Positions 18,521 through 28,059 of a stretch of DNA of 64,000 bases are shown piece by piece. The position numbers and the translations under genes were made by a program. The notes below the pieces were generated by a model, which was not told the DNA's origin, searched no databases, and was given only the letters and a program-made list of their open reading frames with translations. The DNA comes from Fibrobacter sp. GTDB lineage: Bacteria; Fibrobacterota; Fibrobacteria; Fibrobacterales; Fibrobacteraceae. Where the stretch lies: positions 1 through 64,000 of the forward strand of contig JAKSIJ010000007.1 in the NCBI GenBank assembly GCA_024398875.1. The letters are read 5' to 3'. Each line of letters begins with the position of its first letter. Within the stretch, counting starts at the first letter, position 1.

Positions 18521-20086
18521 ATGCGAAAGGTATATCCATTAGTTTGTTCGGTGATGGCTCTCGGAGCCATTTTTGCGGCCTGCAGTAGCGCACCTACGCC
18601 TAAGGCGGAAACGTCGCTGGCTGTAGAGAGCGCGGATTCGTCGAACTTGGCGAATCCGCTTCAAACAGAAGCCGCGATGGCGGGCGGTTCTGCTGGCGTC
18701 GCGATGGAAACAGCGGCGTCGGATATCCCTGCCAGCTATAAGGATATCAAGTATCCCGAATTCAAGTATGTAGCGCCCTATCCGAAGGATTATCGAGTGG
18801 AAATTGCGCCGGGCATCTCCGGCTATATCGTCAGCGATAGAAGCCTTCCGCTGGTGAGTTTTACGGTCTACTTTGAGGAACCGCGGGTAGTTTCTGCCTT
18901 GAAGGATGAGGCCGCTTCTGAAATGGTGGGCTCCATGCTTCGTCGCGGCGGTGGCGGTAATATCACAGCCCACGCTCTGGATGATTCGTTAGAGTTTATC
19001 AGCGCAAGTCTCAGCACCTCGGCAGGGACCTTCACTTCCATGTTTGATATAGATTGCTTGACGAAGGATTTCCCGGCAATGATGGAACTTGCCCGTAGTG
19101 TGCTGACGCAGCCGAATTTTGATAAAGAACAGTTGGAAATCTTGAAGGCGAATTTCGTGACGGCTTACGAGCAGCGCTATGACACTCCGGCCAAGATTCT
19201 TTCGGCGCTCCGTTCCAAGGTGAATTATGAGGGAACGAACCCGAGGCTTTGGGATGCTAGTTTGGAAGAGTACAAGAAGGTCTCGCCTGAAGATGTGAAG
19301 CGTTTGGCTGAGGGTGTTTATAGCGGAAAGCGAATCGTATTCGCGCTTTCTGGCGATGTGGATAAGGATTCCGCCATCGTTACCTTGAAGAAATTCTTTG
19401 AGGGTTGGAAGGTGGTTCCTCCCAAGAGTGAACCCATCAAGCCAACCCCTCTCACCTTCCTTCGCAAACCTGGCACTTATGTAGTGGACAAGGACATTAC
19501 GCAGGCGAACATTTCCATGAATCAACCCTTCGTGCGTCGCCCTCATGAGGATTATTATCCAGCGGCGGTGGCGAGTTTCATTTTGGGCGGTGGCAGTTTC
19601 TCGTCGCGCCTGATGAACAGCGTGCGCACGGAAGCGGGCCTTGCCTACAGCATTTACAGCACCGTAGGGAATGATTATCGGGACACGGCCATGGTGACTA
19701 TTGCCCTTCAGACGAAGGTGGAGACTGTGGATTCCGCTATGAAAATCATCTACCGCGAAATTGATAAACTCGCGGCAGAAGGCCCGACGGAAGAGGAATT
19801 GGCGTTGGCAAAGAAATCCTTGATTGAAAGCCTGCCCAGTCTTTTTGATTCTCCGGCTTCTACGGCCCTGATTTTTGCGAAAGGTGAATTGCTGGGGAAA
19901 ACGGACGACCACTACCTGGATTATGTGAAGGAAATCAATGCGGTTACGGCGGAACAAGTGAAGGCCATGATTGCAAAGTATTTCGATAAGAGCAAGATGA
20001 CCATTTCCATCGTTGGGCCTGTCGCAAAATTTGAAAATCTCAAGCCCTTTACCGTAGTGCCTCTGGATAGTCTGGAGTTTAGATGA
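18521..20086 (+). CDS. M16 peptidase-like lipoprotein lacking the zinc motif
   Basis: The 521-residue lipoprotein has a signal peptide ending AACSS, an Ala/Ser-rich linker to about residue 65, and two M16 (insulinase/mitochondrial processing peptidase-like) halves. The N-terminal half lacks HxxEH: where active enzymes read GLAHFLEH, this one reads DEAASEMVGSML. The C-terminal half keeps the Arg/Tyr pair region RTEAGLAYSIYS. It therefore resembles the non-catalytic subunit of two-component M16 pairs; no active partner is seen in this window. The start at 18521 gives the signal peptide; an upstream frame to 18455 is not credible. It overlaps the next gene by ATGA. Confidence 0.83.
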   Translation: MRKVYPLVCSVMALGAIFAACSSAPTPKAETSLAVESADSSNLANPLQTEAAMAGGSAGVAMETAASDIPASYKDIKYPEFKYVAPYPKDYRVEIAPGISGYIVSDRSLPLVSFTVYFEEPRVVSALKDEAASEMVGSMLRRGGGGNITAHALDDSLEFISASLSTSAGTFTSMFDIDCLTKDFPAMMELARSVLTQPNFDKEQLEILKANFVTAYEQRYDTPAKILSALRSKVNYEGTNPRLWDASLEEYKKVSPEDVKRLAEGVYSGKRIVFALSGDVDKDSAIVTLKKFFEGWKVVPPKSEPIKPTPLTFLRKPGTYVVDKDITQANISMNQPFVRRPHEDYYPAAVASFILGGGSFSSRLMNSVRTEAGLAYSIYSTVGNDYRDTAMVTIALQTKVETVDSAMKIIYREIDKLAAEGPTEEELALAKKSLIESLPSLFDSPASTALIFAKGELLGKTDDHYLDYVKEINAVTAEQVKAMIAKYFDKSKMTISIVGPVAKFENLKPFTVVPLDSLEFR

Positions 20087-21084
20087 GGGCTTCCGCAGTA
20101 GCAGTGATTGTGATTCTTGTCTCCATTTTTTGCGGGGCATCTTTTGCTGCACCTGCGGATTCTGTTGTGCAAAATAGGGCCCACGCACGCCTGATGCATC
20201 AGGCCGGTGGCGCTGACGAGCTTCGTTCTCTTTGCTCTGGCGTGAAAAAATGCCTGAACATTGATTACGGAAGCTGCACGGAAGAAGATCAGCAGCCTTG
20301 GCCGAAAGTGAAGTATGACGAGGAGTTCTGCGCTCCCTATATCGAGATTACCAAGCGTGGGTTCCCAGCTGACCCGAAAGTCACCATGGCGACGGAAGTG
20401 TATACGCGGTTGGGCCGTCAGTACCGGGCCATCTACGTTAACGAGGGAAATCTCCCTCTAGGCGCAAACGTCATCAGCTATCTCTTCGACAACATGCCTT
20501 TCACCGCTCAACTCATTAATGCTTACCTCGGAACCGAGTATTCGCTGGAATACACGCATCCGAGTCGCCGCTTTTTTTCGGGTAGTAACGGCCGTAGCCT
20601 TTCGGGCGAATTCTACTGGGCCCTGCAGGATAGCGCTGGTCAAAAGCTTGGCATGCGGAATCTCTTTTTCGGGTATGGCCACGCCAAGGTGTTGAAGTGG
20701 GCACTGCATGGAACGGCTATCGCGTATTTGGACATGGAGCCTATTTCCAACAAGCAGCTTCATTACAAGTTGACGGCTATCGTATTCCCGGGCAATTCCG
20801 TCCTGAATTCCATCATGCAGATGAAGGTCTTCAAGAAGGTGGTGAACGATAAAATCGATCACATTGTGGATGACATCAAGAAGGCCTCCGGGAAGTATTT
20901 TGGCGGAGACAAGGAGCCCATGCTGAAGAGCGCTTCCTTGAAATCCATGGAAAATGTCCAGTATGTGCTGGATTTTGAGAATGTGGTGAATGGAGCCCCT
21001 TGGCAATTGGGAGATTTTGTAAAATTGCAGAAGGCTCGTGCCGAAGAACAGCAGAAAATGATTCCCTTGAAAATGGAAGAATAG
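20083..21084 (+). CDS. exported protein of unknown function, coupled to the M16-like gene
   Basis: The 333 residues start with a clear signal peptide (MRASAVAVIVILVSIFCGASFAAP). The mature part has four cysteines in its first 60 residues (SLCSGVKKC, GSC, EEFC), probably in disulfides, and a conserved-looking core FGYGHAKVLKWALHGTAIAYLDMEP. No family is recognised. Translation is coupled to the M16-like lipoprotein (ATGA overlap), suggesting a shared periplasmic or outer-membrane job. Confidence 0.78.
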   Translation: MRASAVAVIVILVSIFCGASFAAPADSVVQNRAHARLMHQAGGADELRSLCSGVKKCLNIDYGSCTEEDQQPWPKVKYDEEFCAPYIEITKRGFPADPKVTMATEVYTRLGRQYRAIYVNEGNLPLGANVISYLFDNMPFTAQLINAYLGTEYSLEYTHPSRRFFSGSNGRSLSGEFYWALQDSAGQKLGMRNLFFGYGHAKVLKWALHGTAIAYLDMEPISNKQLHYKLTAIVFPGNSVLNSIMQMKVFKKVVNDKIDHIVDDIKKASGKYFGGDKEPMLKSASLKSMENVQYVLDFENVVNGAPWQLGDFVKLQKARAEEQQKMIPLKMEE

Positions 21085-21090
21085 AGGTAT

Positions 21091-21747
21091 ATGATGGAAC
21101 AGGAAAGTTTGGAGTCTCTACTTGCTCGTGTGACAGATCGTCGCAAGGAACTTTTGACAGGCGTGGTGTCTCGCCGTACGCGCCATTTTTGCATGGTACT
21201 GGAAGATTTGTTTGACCCTCATAATATTTCCGCAGTGATTCGCACGGCGGAGGTTTTTGGCCTTCAGGATGTGCATATCATTGAAGAAGACAATGCTTAC
21301 AGTGTGAATAAATCCATCTTGAAAGGTTCTTACAAGTGGATGAGTCTTTATCTGTATAAAAAACGCATGCTGTGCATGGAAAAACTTCGCGCCAAGGGCT
21401 ACAAGATTGCTGTCGCAAGCACCAATACCACCAATTCCGTTCTGGATTTGGATTTGAGCCAGCCCACCGCTTTCTACTTGGGCAGTGAATTCCACGGCAA
21501 CCATCCGGATACGCTTGCCCACGCGGATTACGAGTTCAAGCTCCCGCAATATGGCATTACGGAATCCATGAATGTGTCTGTCGCAGGCGGCGTTTTGATG
21601 ACCTATCTGGATGTTTTCATGCAGAAGGAAGGCCGCGAAAAGTTTGCCTTGCCTGCTGCAGAAAGGGACGCTCTTTTGCGGGATTTGCTGGACCGGCACG
21701 TGAATGGCATTGAGAATAACAGCCCGATTACCCGTATTGAGGCCTAA
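21091..21747 (+). CDS. trmH: SpoU/TrmH-family tRNA/rRNA 2'-O-methyltransferase
   Basis: This SPOUT (trefoil-knot) enzyme transfers methyl from S-adenosylmethionine to a ribose 2'-OH, probably Gm18 of tRNA given its length and N-terminal helix. Motif 1 is NISAVIRTAEVFG, motif 2 LGSEFHG and motif 3 ITESMNVSVAGGVLM; all key residues (Asn, Arg, Glu, Ser-Asn) are present. The 218-residue length and C-terminal helical tail fit TrmH better than RlmB. It begins six bases after the preceding stop, next to a GAGG-like site; start may be either of two adjacent ATGs (21091 or 21094). Confidence 0.85.
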   Translation: MMEQESLESLLARVTDRRKELLTGVVSRRTRHFCMVLEDLFDPHNISAVIRTAEVFGLQDVHIIEEDNAYSVNKSILKGSYKWMSLYLYKKRMLCMEKLRAKGYKIAVASTNTTNSVLDLDLSQPTAFYLGSEFHGNHPDTLAHADYEFKLPQYGITESMNVSVAGGVLMTYLDVFMQKEGREKFALPAAERDALLRDLLDRHVNGIENNSPITRIEA

Positions 21748-21810
21748 AAAGCGAGAAATTCCGGTTTTTCCCAAGGTGAAAAATCTGGAATATGCTATCT
21801 TGATTTTAGA

Positions 21811-22719
21811 ATGAAAAAGAATTCTGCTCTATACTTCTCTGTCGGTCTTGTAGTCCTTCTGGCTATAGTGATTCTTATTTTTGGAATGTTCTTTTTGAAC
21901 GAGAAGGACCCTCGCGAGGCTTTCAATACCTTCTACCTCCGCTTCACCCAGGTCAGCACTTTGGTGCTGGATGACCCGGTGAAGGTGAATGGTGTGAAGC
22001 TTGGCAAGGTAGAGAATATTGAACTTGCTGGCCACCGCGTGGTGGTGCGTGTACGCCTCCGCACGGATGTGAAGATTCCAAAGGATTCCGAAATCCGGGT
22101 ACAGAACATCGGTATCATGGGCGAACGCCAGATTGGTATGATTTTGGGCGATTCTGAAGAGTATTTTACACCTGGGGATACCATTACGGGCCAGTTTGAT
22201 GCGGGTATTGCTGAAGCGCTCGGCCTTGCTGGCGAAGTTTGCGACAGCACCAAGGTTTTGCTGGAATCTGTGAAGAAGGCTTTGAATGGAACCATCGCCA
22301 ACCCGGATTTCCAGGATAGATTCAAGACCCTTCTGGTGAAGGCGGAAAGCCTGGAAGATCGCCTAATGAACATGGTGAATACTACCGACCCGCAACTGAA
22401 GAAGAGTCTGGATGGACTCAACCAGGTGACGGTGAAGGTGAACGATTTGGTGGATGGCGTCAAGCAGCCCATCGACAACCTGTTTGGCAGTGCCGACAAG
22501 GTCATGGGTGGGGCAAACAACCTGATTTCCGAATTGGAAGGCGTGACAAAGCATTTGGATGAGCTTATTGCCAAGGTGCAGTCTGAAGACAACACTGTGG
22601 GAGCTTTGCTGAACGACAGAACTTTGCATGACGATTTGGTGAAAACCGTGCATTCTGCAGACAGCCTTTTCCGCGTCATCTTGCATGATGGCCTGGATGT
22701 GAATGTGGATATTTTCTGA
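21811..22719 (+). CDS. mlaD: MlaD-family (MCE) phospholipid-transport substrate-binding protein
   Basis: MlaD-type proteins hang from the inner membrane and shuttle phospholipids between membranes with MlaE and MlaF. The 302 residues have one N-terminal helix (about 8-30), then the MCE domain (FYLRFTQVSTLVLDDPVKVNGVKLGKVENIEL...IGIMGERQIGMILG), then a long helical tail. The tail suggests a tunnel-forming, longer MCE protein rather than the 180-residue E. coli form. The partner permease and ATPase are encoded 20 kb away (42062-43768). TATCTT lies nine nt before the ATG. The stop is seven bases before ptsH. Confidence 0.87.
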   Translation: MKKNSALYFSVGLVVLLAIVILIFGMFFLNEKDPREAFNTFYLRFTQVSTLVLDDPVKVNGVKLGKVENIELAGHRVVVRVRLRTDVKIPKDSEIRVQNIGIMGERQIGMILGDSEEYFTPGDTITGQFDAGIAEALGLAGEVCDSTKVLLESVKKALNGTIANPDFQDRFKTLLVKAESLEDRLMNMVNTTDPQLKKSLDGLNQVTVKVNDLVDGVKQPIDNLFGSADKVMGGANNLISELEGVTKHLDELIAKVQSEDNTVGALLNDRTLHDDLVKTVHSADSLFRVILHDGLDVNVDIF

Positions 22720-22726
22720 GGAAGCG

Positions 22727-22999
22727 ATGATCGTCAAAGTTCTAAAAGTGACTAACAAGTTGGGCGTGCATGCAAGGCCTGCAGGGATGATTGTAGATAT
22801 TACGGGCCCTGCCAAGAGCGATGTAGTCATTGATTTTGAGGGCGCAAAAGCCAACGCGAAAAGTATCCTGAATGTGATGATGCTTGCCATTCCCATGGGC
22901 TCCGAAGTGAAGTTCGAAGTGGATGGGGAGGACGAAGAACTGGTCGTGCAAAAGTTGGAGCAACTCTTCCATGACAACTTCAACGAGGAAGCTGGCTGA
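22727..22999 (+). CDS. ptsH: phosphocarrier protein HPr
   Basis: HPr relays phosphate from enzyme I. The ATG at 22727 follows GAGGAAG by two to three bases; an upstream in-frame ATG at 22703 lies within mlaD and is not needed. The active-site segment is KLGVHARPAGM with phosphorylatable His15, and NAKSILNVMML holds the Ser46 regulatory site used by HPr kinase in some groups. At 90 residues it is of normal length. No sugar-specific enzyme II is nearby, so a regulatory rather than sugar-uptake role is possible. GAGGAAG inside its 3' end serves ptsI. Confidence 0.92.
   Translation: MIVKVLKVTNKLGVHARPAGMIVDITGPAKSDVVIDFEGAKANAKSILNVMMLAIPMGSEVKFEVDGEDEELVVQKLEQLFHDNFNEEAG
22985..22991 (+). promoter_or_regulatory. 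Shine-Dalgarno that fixes the ptsI start
   Basis: GAGGAAG lies inside the last codons of ptsH and nine bases before the TTG at 23001. It is the reason for choosing that TTG over the upstream ATG at 22971. Confidence 0.6.
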
Positions 23000-23000
23000 T

Positions 23001-24803
23001 TTGCCACAAGAAAACCGTAATCTGGAAGAGAAATCCCGCATAGTTCTGGTTGGGGTTCCTGCTTCTCCTGGCTTTGCCATGGGGAAGGTGTTCCCGGTTG
23101 TGAATCGTGAAGTGACGGTGGTGGAAGAAACCATTCCCGAAAGCCGCATTACCACGGAAGAGCAGCTTTTCTTGAAGGCGGTGAGTAGGACCGCTAAAGA
23201 AGTTGCCCAGATTAAGGAGATTTCTGAAAGCCGTACTGGCCTTCGGGACAGCCTCATTTTTGCGACACACTTGATGATTCTGCAGGACCCGGGTCTCGTG
23301 AACGGAGTTCTGGACAAAATCAAGCAGGAACGGAAGAACGCCCGCTGGGCCATGCATTTGGTCTTAAGCGAATACATCGGCAAGTTCGAAAAGATTGATT
23401 CTCCTGCCATGCGGGACAAGGCTGCCGACTTGCGGGACCTGTACAACCGCCTCATGGTGGCCATGGAGGATTCCGGACCGGCCTTGGAGGAAGTCTCTAG
23501 TTCCAACGGCGTTGTGCTGGTTGCTCATGAACTTGTGCCTAGCCTTTTGATGGCAGTGAAACCGGGCCAGGTGGCGGCCATCGCCATGGATACAGGCGGC
23601 CGAACCAGCCATGTGGCGATTCTTGCGCGTTCGCTCCAGATTCCGGCAGTTTCTGGCCTGAAAAATTTTGCGGGTTTAGTAAAGGCTGACGATACCATCA
23701 TCGTTGATGGTTCTGGCGGCATGGTGGTGGTGAATCCTAATGAAGAGGATATCCGAAAATTCCACGAGCGTCAGGAGATATTCGAACGCCAGCGTCGGGA
23801 ACTGTACACCATGCGTCGTCTGGAGCCCATGACCCGCGATGGCAAGTACATTACACTTCACGCAAACATTGAGTTGCCTTCTGAATCGGAGAAGGTGACG
23901 GATTTTGGTGCCACAGGCATTGGCCTCTATCGTTCAGAGTTCCTCTTTTTTAGGAAGGACGCTCCTACCGAAGAAGAGCAGCGGGATGCCTACAAGCAGA
24001 TTTTAGAAACCATGGCGCCTTGCCCGGTGACCATCCGCACTCTGGATGCCGGTGGCGATAAGCTGGTTTCCGGGATTTCAGCCAGCAATGAGGCGAACCC
24101 CTTCATGGGATGGCGCTCCATTCGCGTGTGCTTGGACCGGGAAGATATTTTCTGCACGCAGTTGAGGGCACTACTTCTTGCCAATACTCAAGGGAATTTG
24201 CGAATTCTCCTTCCTATGATTTCGGGGCTTGCAGAACTGCGCCGGGCAAAGGCTTGTATTGCCCGCTGTCGTGAAGAACTTGTGGCGGAAGGTCATGAAT
24301 GCGCCGAAGTGAAAGTGGGCGTGATGATTGAAGTTCCGGCGGCGGTGATGCTGGTGGATTTGCTCGCCAAGGAAGCGGACTTTTTCAGCATTGGCACGAA
24401 CGACTTGATTCAGTTTACCTTGGCGGTGGACCGCACCAACGAACTTATTACGGACATGTTCCAGCCTCATCATCCAGCCGTGCTCAACATGATTAACCAG
24501 ACGGTGATGGCCGCGCATAGGCAAGGAATTCCTGTGGCAGTTTGTGGTGAAATGAGTGCAGACCCCATGAGCGTTCTTTTGCTGGTGGGTCTCGGAATAG
24601 ATGAACTTTCCATGACGCCGTGGAGTGTGATGGCCACCAAGAAGATTATTCGCTCCATCAACTTTGAAGATGTGCGTGAAACTGTTTTGAACGTGCTTCA
24701 GATGGATGATGCGGAAAGCGTCAATAGTTATTTGCATAAGAAGTATGCCCAGACGATTCGGAATCTGGGAATCTCTAGTTTTGTGGGCCAGTTGGATAAA
24801 TAG
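23001..24803 (+). CDS. ptsI: phosphoenolpyruvate-protein phosphotransferase (enzyme I)
   Basis: Enzyme I autophosphorylates with PEP and passes the phosphate to HPr. With the TTG start at 23001 (one base past the ptsH stop) it has 601 residues, slightly longer than the usual 570-590 because of about 17 extra N-terminal residues. Motifs: the swivelling His in GGRTSHVAILARSL, phosphate-binding Arg segments (GIGLYRSEFLF, IRTLDAGGDK), EVPAAV, GTNDLIQFTLAVDR and the catalytic Cys of CGEMSAD. It forms an operon with mlaD and ptsH. Confidence 0.94.
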   Translation: MPQENRNLEEKSRIVLVGVPASPGFAMGKVFPVVNREVTVVEETIPESRITTEEQLFLKAVSRTAKEVAQIKEISESRTGLRDSLIFATHLMILQDPGLVNGVLDKIKQERKNARWAMHLVLSEYIGKFEKIDSPAMRDKAADLRDLYNRLMVAMEDSGPALEEVSSSNGVVLVAHELVPSLLMAVKPGQVAAIAMDTGGRTSHVAILARSLQIPAVSGLKNFAGLVKADDTIIVDGSGGMVVVNPNEEDIRKFHERQEIFERQRRELYTMRRLEPMTRDGKYITLHANIELPSESEKVTDFGATGIGLYRSEFLFFRKDAPTEEEQRDAYKQILETMAPCPVTIRTLDAGGDKLVSGISASNEANPFMGWRSIRVCLDREDIFCTQLRALLLANTQGNLRILLPMISGLAELRRAKACIARCREELVAEGHECAEVKVGVMIEVPAAVMLVDLLAKEADFFSIGTNDLIQFTLAVDRTNELITDMFQPHHPAVLNMINQTVMAAHRQGIPVAVCGEMSADPMSVLLLVGLGIDELSMTPWSVMATKKIIRSINFEDVRETVLNVLQMDDAESVNSYLHKKYAQTIRNLGISSFVGQLDK

Positions 24804-24820
24804 TTGTAGAATTGGAGAGT

Positions 24821-27184
24821 GTGTTGAAGTTGTTTTCACGATTGGTAGGCTTGTTCCTTTGTGCGTTTGTAGGTCATGTATTTGCAGATAGTACTGCAGT
24901 GGTTGTTCCCAAGGATTCTGCTTCCGTTCCCGTACCAGCAACCGCTACGAAAGAATTGATTGATTCCATGCCTACGGCCCTTCCCGATCCTTATGAGGAC
25001 CTGGAAAAAATACCGTCTGCGAATTTCCAGAATTTGGTGGTGCGCGCTTCTCGTGCAAAGGCCTTGAGTGAAAATCCTGCTTTGCCGCAGGACATTCGCG
25101 ATTTTGCGAAAGCAGCTTATTACTACGATACCAAGAACTGGGATAGCGCCTACTTGGCTTATGACGCCCTTCGCGGTAGAGATTCCGTGTTGGATGGAAG
25201 TGTCATTTTGCGGATGGCTCGCACCAAGTTTAATCTCAATGATTACGAAGGAATGCGTGCTGCGCTGAAACTCGGAAAGAAATATGAGAAGAACGCTTCT
25301 TTTGATAGAACGGCCTCTCGCCTGCGGATTGAAGCCGCAATGGCAGACACAACCCTTAGTGATAAGGCTCATTCTGATTCCCTGAAAGTTTTTCTGGACA
25401 AGTACCCGAAAAGCGAAGATGCTGCGGCACTCAAATATCGCTACGCAGTTTATCAAGAGCAGTTCAAGCAGCTGAAACAGGCAAAGCGGCTCTATATGCA
25501 GCTTCTCACTAGTAGCACCGTCTATAAGGATTCTGCATTTGCGGCAATCCGCAGGCTGCGTACTGTGCAGGGGGCGCCAGAGACTTTGCCCGAAAAGATT
25601 GCCTACGCCAAGATGGCATGCGCAAAAGACGATGCCGCCAATTGTCTTTCTCTTTTGGATTCCATTCATATCTTAGATTCTTTGCAACTGGCGAAGCATC
25701 CGGAAATGGCCGCCCCCGCTCCGGAAGATTCCCTGCAGAAGCTTCTTCCGGCAAGTACCTTGGATATGGACACCCGCATCATTCTCTGGGAGCGGCGCGC
25801 CGTTGCTCTCCGCGGCCTCGGGCGTGAGGTGGAATCCATTCAGCAGTTCCGCTACCTCATCGATTCCGTAGATGCGCGCCCCCTGTGGATGCAATCCATT
25901 TTGCGCTTGTACCGTAATGATGCCAAGAAGTACGATAAAGAAATCAAGTTCATGGATTCCTTATTGCAAGACGTGAGCCAGTACAGCAAAGAAAATGCCA
26001 ACAACCTCTGGGTCCGCGGTTTTGAATACGAACAGAAGCAGGAATACGATAGCGCTCTCACATGCTTCCGGAAACTTTCCAACAAGCGTTTCAAGAATAA
26101 TGTAAAGCGGCAGTGGGCTAAGTTCCGCATAGGCTTCATCTACTTCAAGCAAGAAAAGTGGAATGAGGCGGTGGAGGCTTTCATTGACGCTTCGAAGGAG
26201 CCTTTCCTGTGGAGCGGTAGTGGCGCTCGCATGTTCCTCGGCGATGCCTACATGAAGCTGGGGAAGGATTCTCTTGCGCGCGAAGCCTACCTGGATTGCA
26301 TTCAGGATTTCCCGCTGGCCTATTACGCCCACCGCAGTCGCATGAAGCTTGTGGAAAACAAACTGATGGATGCCGCCAAAGTTCCCTATGCTCATGGCGT
26401 CACCATGACTCCAGAAGAAACCTTAGCCTGGGTTCGCGCTTCTCAGAAAGTCGGGAAGCCCGACACTTCTTACAGCACGGAACGCTATAACCGCATTCGC
26501 CTGCTGTTCCAGTACGGCTTTAGCGACGAAGCTTTTGCCCTCTATGACGAGGCTCGCAAGAAAAACGCCAAGCGCCTGGATTTCTTGTATGAGTATGGAC
26601 AGCTCTTCTATGAAATGGGCGAGACTGCGGCAGGCTACCGTTTGGCAAGGCAGTTTCAGAACAACATCGATCGCCGTCGCTTGATGACGCCACCCATAGA
26701 TGTGCTCCACTACCTCTATCCTGTTCCCTTTAAGGAGCAAGTGCTGTTCCATTCGGGAGACCGCATCGATCCCTTCTTCGTCTATAGCGTCATGCGTCAG
26801 GAATCCATTTTCAATTTCGAGATAGCATCTCCAGTTGGCGCCTGCGGGCTGTTGCAGATTATGCCCGCTACAGGAAAAATGCTGGCAGTGAAAGAGGGGA
26901 TCTCCGATTGGTTTGATCCGAAGCTGCTTTATAATCCCTACATGAATATTCGTTTGGGTGTTCGCTATCTTGTGGATTTGAAAGCAGAATATGCAGACGA
27001 TTACATGTATGTTTTAGGAAACTACAATGCAGGCCCCAAGCCCACAAAACGTTGGCAGGCGGCTGGTGCGGGACTTCCTTGGGATGTTCGTGCTGAAGAA
27101 ATCAGCTATTGGGAAACTCGCGATTATGTAAAGCGCGTTATGGGCAATTACTGGATTTATCAAGAAATCTATGACAAATTTTAG
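24821..27184 (+). CDS. soluble lytic murein transglycosylase (Slt70-like) with TPR region
   Basis: This exported enzyme cleaves peptidoglycan glycan strands to 1,6-anhydro products. After a signal peptide (ending HVFADS) come about 560 residues of helical TPR-like repeats, the U/L superhelix of Slt70-type enzymes, then the C-terminal SLT domain: catalytic Glu in VMRQESIF, GLLQIMPATG, NPYMNIRLGVRYL, NYNAGP and the closing AEEISYWETRDYVKRVMGNYWIY. About 787 residues. The start is uncertain among TTG 24812, GTG 24821 and TTG 24824; GGAGAG at 24814-24819 favours the latter two. Confidence 0.9.
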   Translation: MLKLFSRLVGLFLCAFVGHVFADSTAVVVPKDSASVPVPATATKELIDSMPTALPDPYEDLEKIPSANFQNLVVRASRAKALSENPALPQDIRDFAKAAYYYDTKNWDSAYLAYDALRGRDSVLDGSVILRMARTKFNLNDYEGMRAALKLGKKYEKNASFDRTASRLRIEAAMADTTLSDKAHSDSLKVFLDKYPKSEDAAALKYRYAVYQEQFKQLKQAKRLYMQLLTSSTVYKDSAFAAIRRLRTVQGAPETLPEKIAYAKMACAKDDAANCLSLLDSIHILDSLQLAKHPEMAAPAPEDSLQKLLPASTLDMDTRIILWERRAVALRGLGREVESIQQFRYLIDSVDARPLWMQSILRLYRNDAKKYDKEIKFMDSLLQDVSQYSKENANNLWVRGFEYEQKQEYDSALTCFRKLSNKRFKNNVKRQWAKFRIGFIYFKQEKWNEAVEAFIDASKEPFLWSGSGARMFLGDAYMKLGKDSLAREAYLDCIQDFPLAYYAHRSRMKLVENKLMDAAKVPYAHGVTMTPEETLAWVRASQKVGKPDTSYSTERYNRIRLLFQYGFSDEAFALYDEARKKNAKRLDFLYEYGQLFYEMGETAAGYRLARQFQNNIDRRRLMTPPIDVLHYLYPVPFKEQVLFHSGDRIDPFFVYSVMRQESIFNFEIASPVGACGLLQIMPATGKMLAVKEGISDWFDPKLLYNPYMNIRLGVRYLVDLKAEYADDYMYVLGNYNAGPKPTKRWQAAGAGLPWDVRAEEISYWETRDYVKRVMGNYWIYQEIYDKF

Positions 27185-27197
27185 ATGATGTAGTTTT

Positions 27198-28049
27198 ATG
27201 CTGTTCCTCCTCCTCACCATAGGCCCTGCGTTTCTCTTTGCTTGCGGAAACATCCTGGAAAAATCCGGAGTTTCCAAAGTGGGCAAGGTTACAGGCGGCG
27301 TGTCCCGCCCCTGGGCTTTTTTCAAGGGAGTGGTGAGCAACAAATTCTGGTGGCTGGGGATTTTCTGTTCGGGTTTTGCGACAATCGGTTATTACATCGC
27401 CATGGCCCGTTATGATTTGAGCCAGGTGCAACCCATGATGGTTTTGAACCCTGTGCTTACGGCATTGATGGGTTTTTGGCTCTTGAAGGAAAAACTCACC
27501 AAACGCATCATTTTGGCAATCGTATTTGTGGTGGCGGGTCTTTTGTATTCCGTGGAAACGGCAGGGGAATCTACCAGCGTGCAAGATGTGTCCATGCTCT
27601 GGATTTATGCGGTCGTGGTTTGCGGAATCACCCTCATTATTCATCTCTTCGGCAAAGATCGTGAAATTGTGGATTCTTTGATTATGGGCGTCGGGTTTGG
27701 AATCTCCGCCGCTTTTTATAAAAGCGTCGCCATGGATTTTGATTTGGACAATGTGGGTTTGGGAACCATTGGGAACTTGCTTCTGGATTTGCGGGTTTGG
27801 GGCTACATTGTCACGTATGGGATTGCTTTCCTCTATTCCCAGATTTCATTCTCACGCGGCCGCGCCCTGTTCATCATTCCTTTTAGTGCCGCGGTGGGCG
27901 CGGCAGTCCCGACGCTTGCTGGGGCCCTCGTGTTTTCGGAGGCCTTCCCCATCGGGAAGATTATTTCTGTAGTCTTGGTTTTGACAGGTGCGGCACTTTT
28001 TGTAGTGCGTCGCCCTCGCCGTTCTCAATCCACGGCTCAAAAAGGTTAA
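27198..28049 (+). CDS. EamA/DMT-family transporter
   Basis: The 283-residue drug/metabolite transporter-like protein has about ten hydrophobic helices arranged as two EamA repeats; the second repeat ends in a basic RRPRRSQS tail. Features include ARYDLSQVQPMMVLNPVLTALMGFWLLKEKLT, where the Pro and the following Glu are typical of the family. The substrate cannot be deduced. It starts 13 bases after the lytic transglycosylase stop. Confidence 0.82.
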   Translation: MLFLLLTIGPAFLFACGNILEKSGVSKVGKVTGGVSRPWAFFKGVVSNKFWWLGIFCSGFATIGYYIAMARYDLSQVQPMMVLNPVLTALMGFWLLKEKLTKRIILAIVFVVAGLLYSVETAGESTSVQDVSMLWIYAVVVCGITLIIHLFGKDREIVDSLIMGVGFGISAAFYKSVAMDFDLDNVGLGTIGNLLLDLRVWGYIVTYGIAFLYSQISFSRGRALFIIPFSAAVGAAVPTLAGALVFSEAFPIGKIISVVLVLTGAALFVVRRPRRSQSTAQKG

Positions 28050-28059
28050 GGAACTTTCT

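Noticed and set aside
18989-20188. Minus-strand frame of 399 codons opposite the M16-like gene
   Set aside because: It has no recognisable domain and lies over a well-supported lipoprotein gene.
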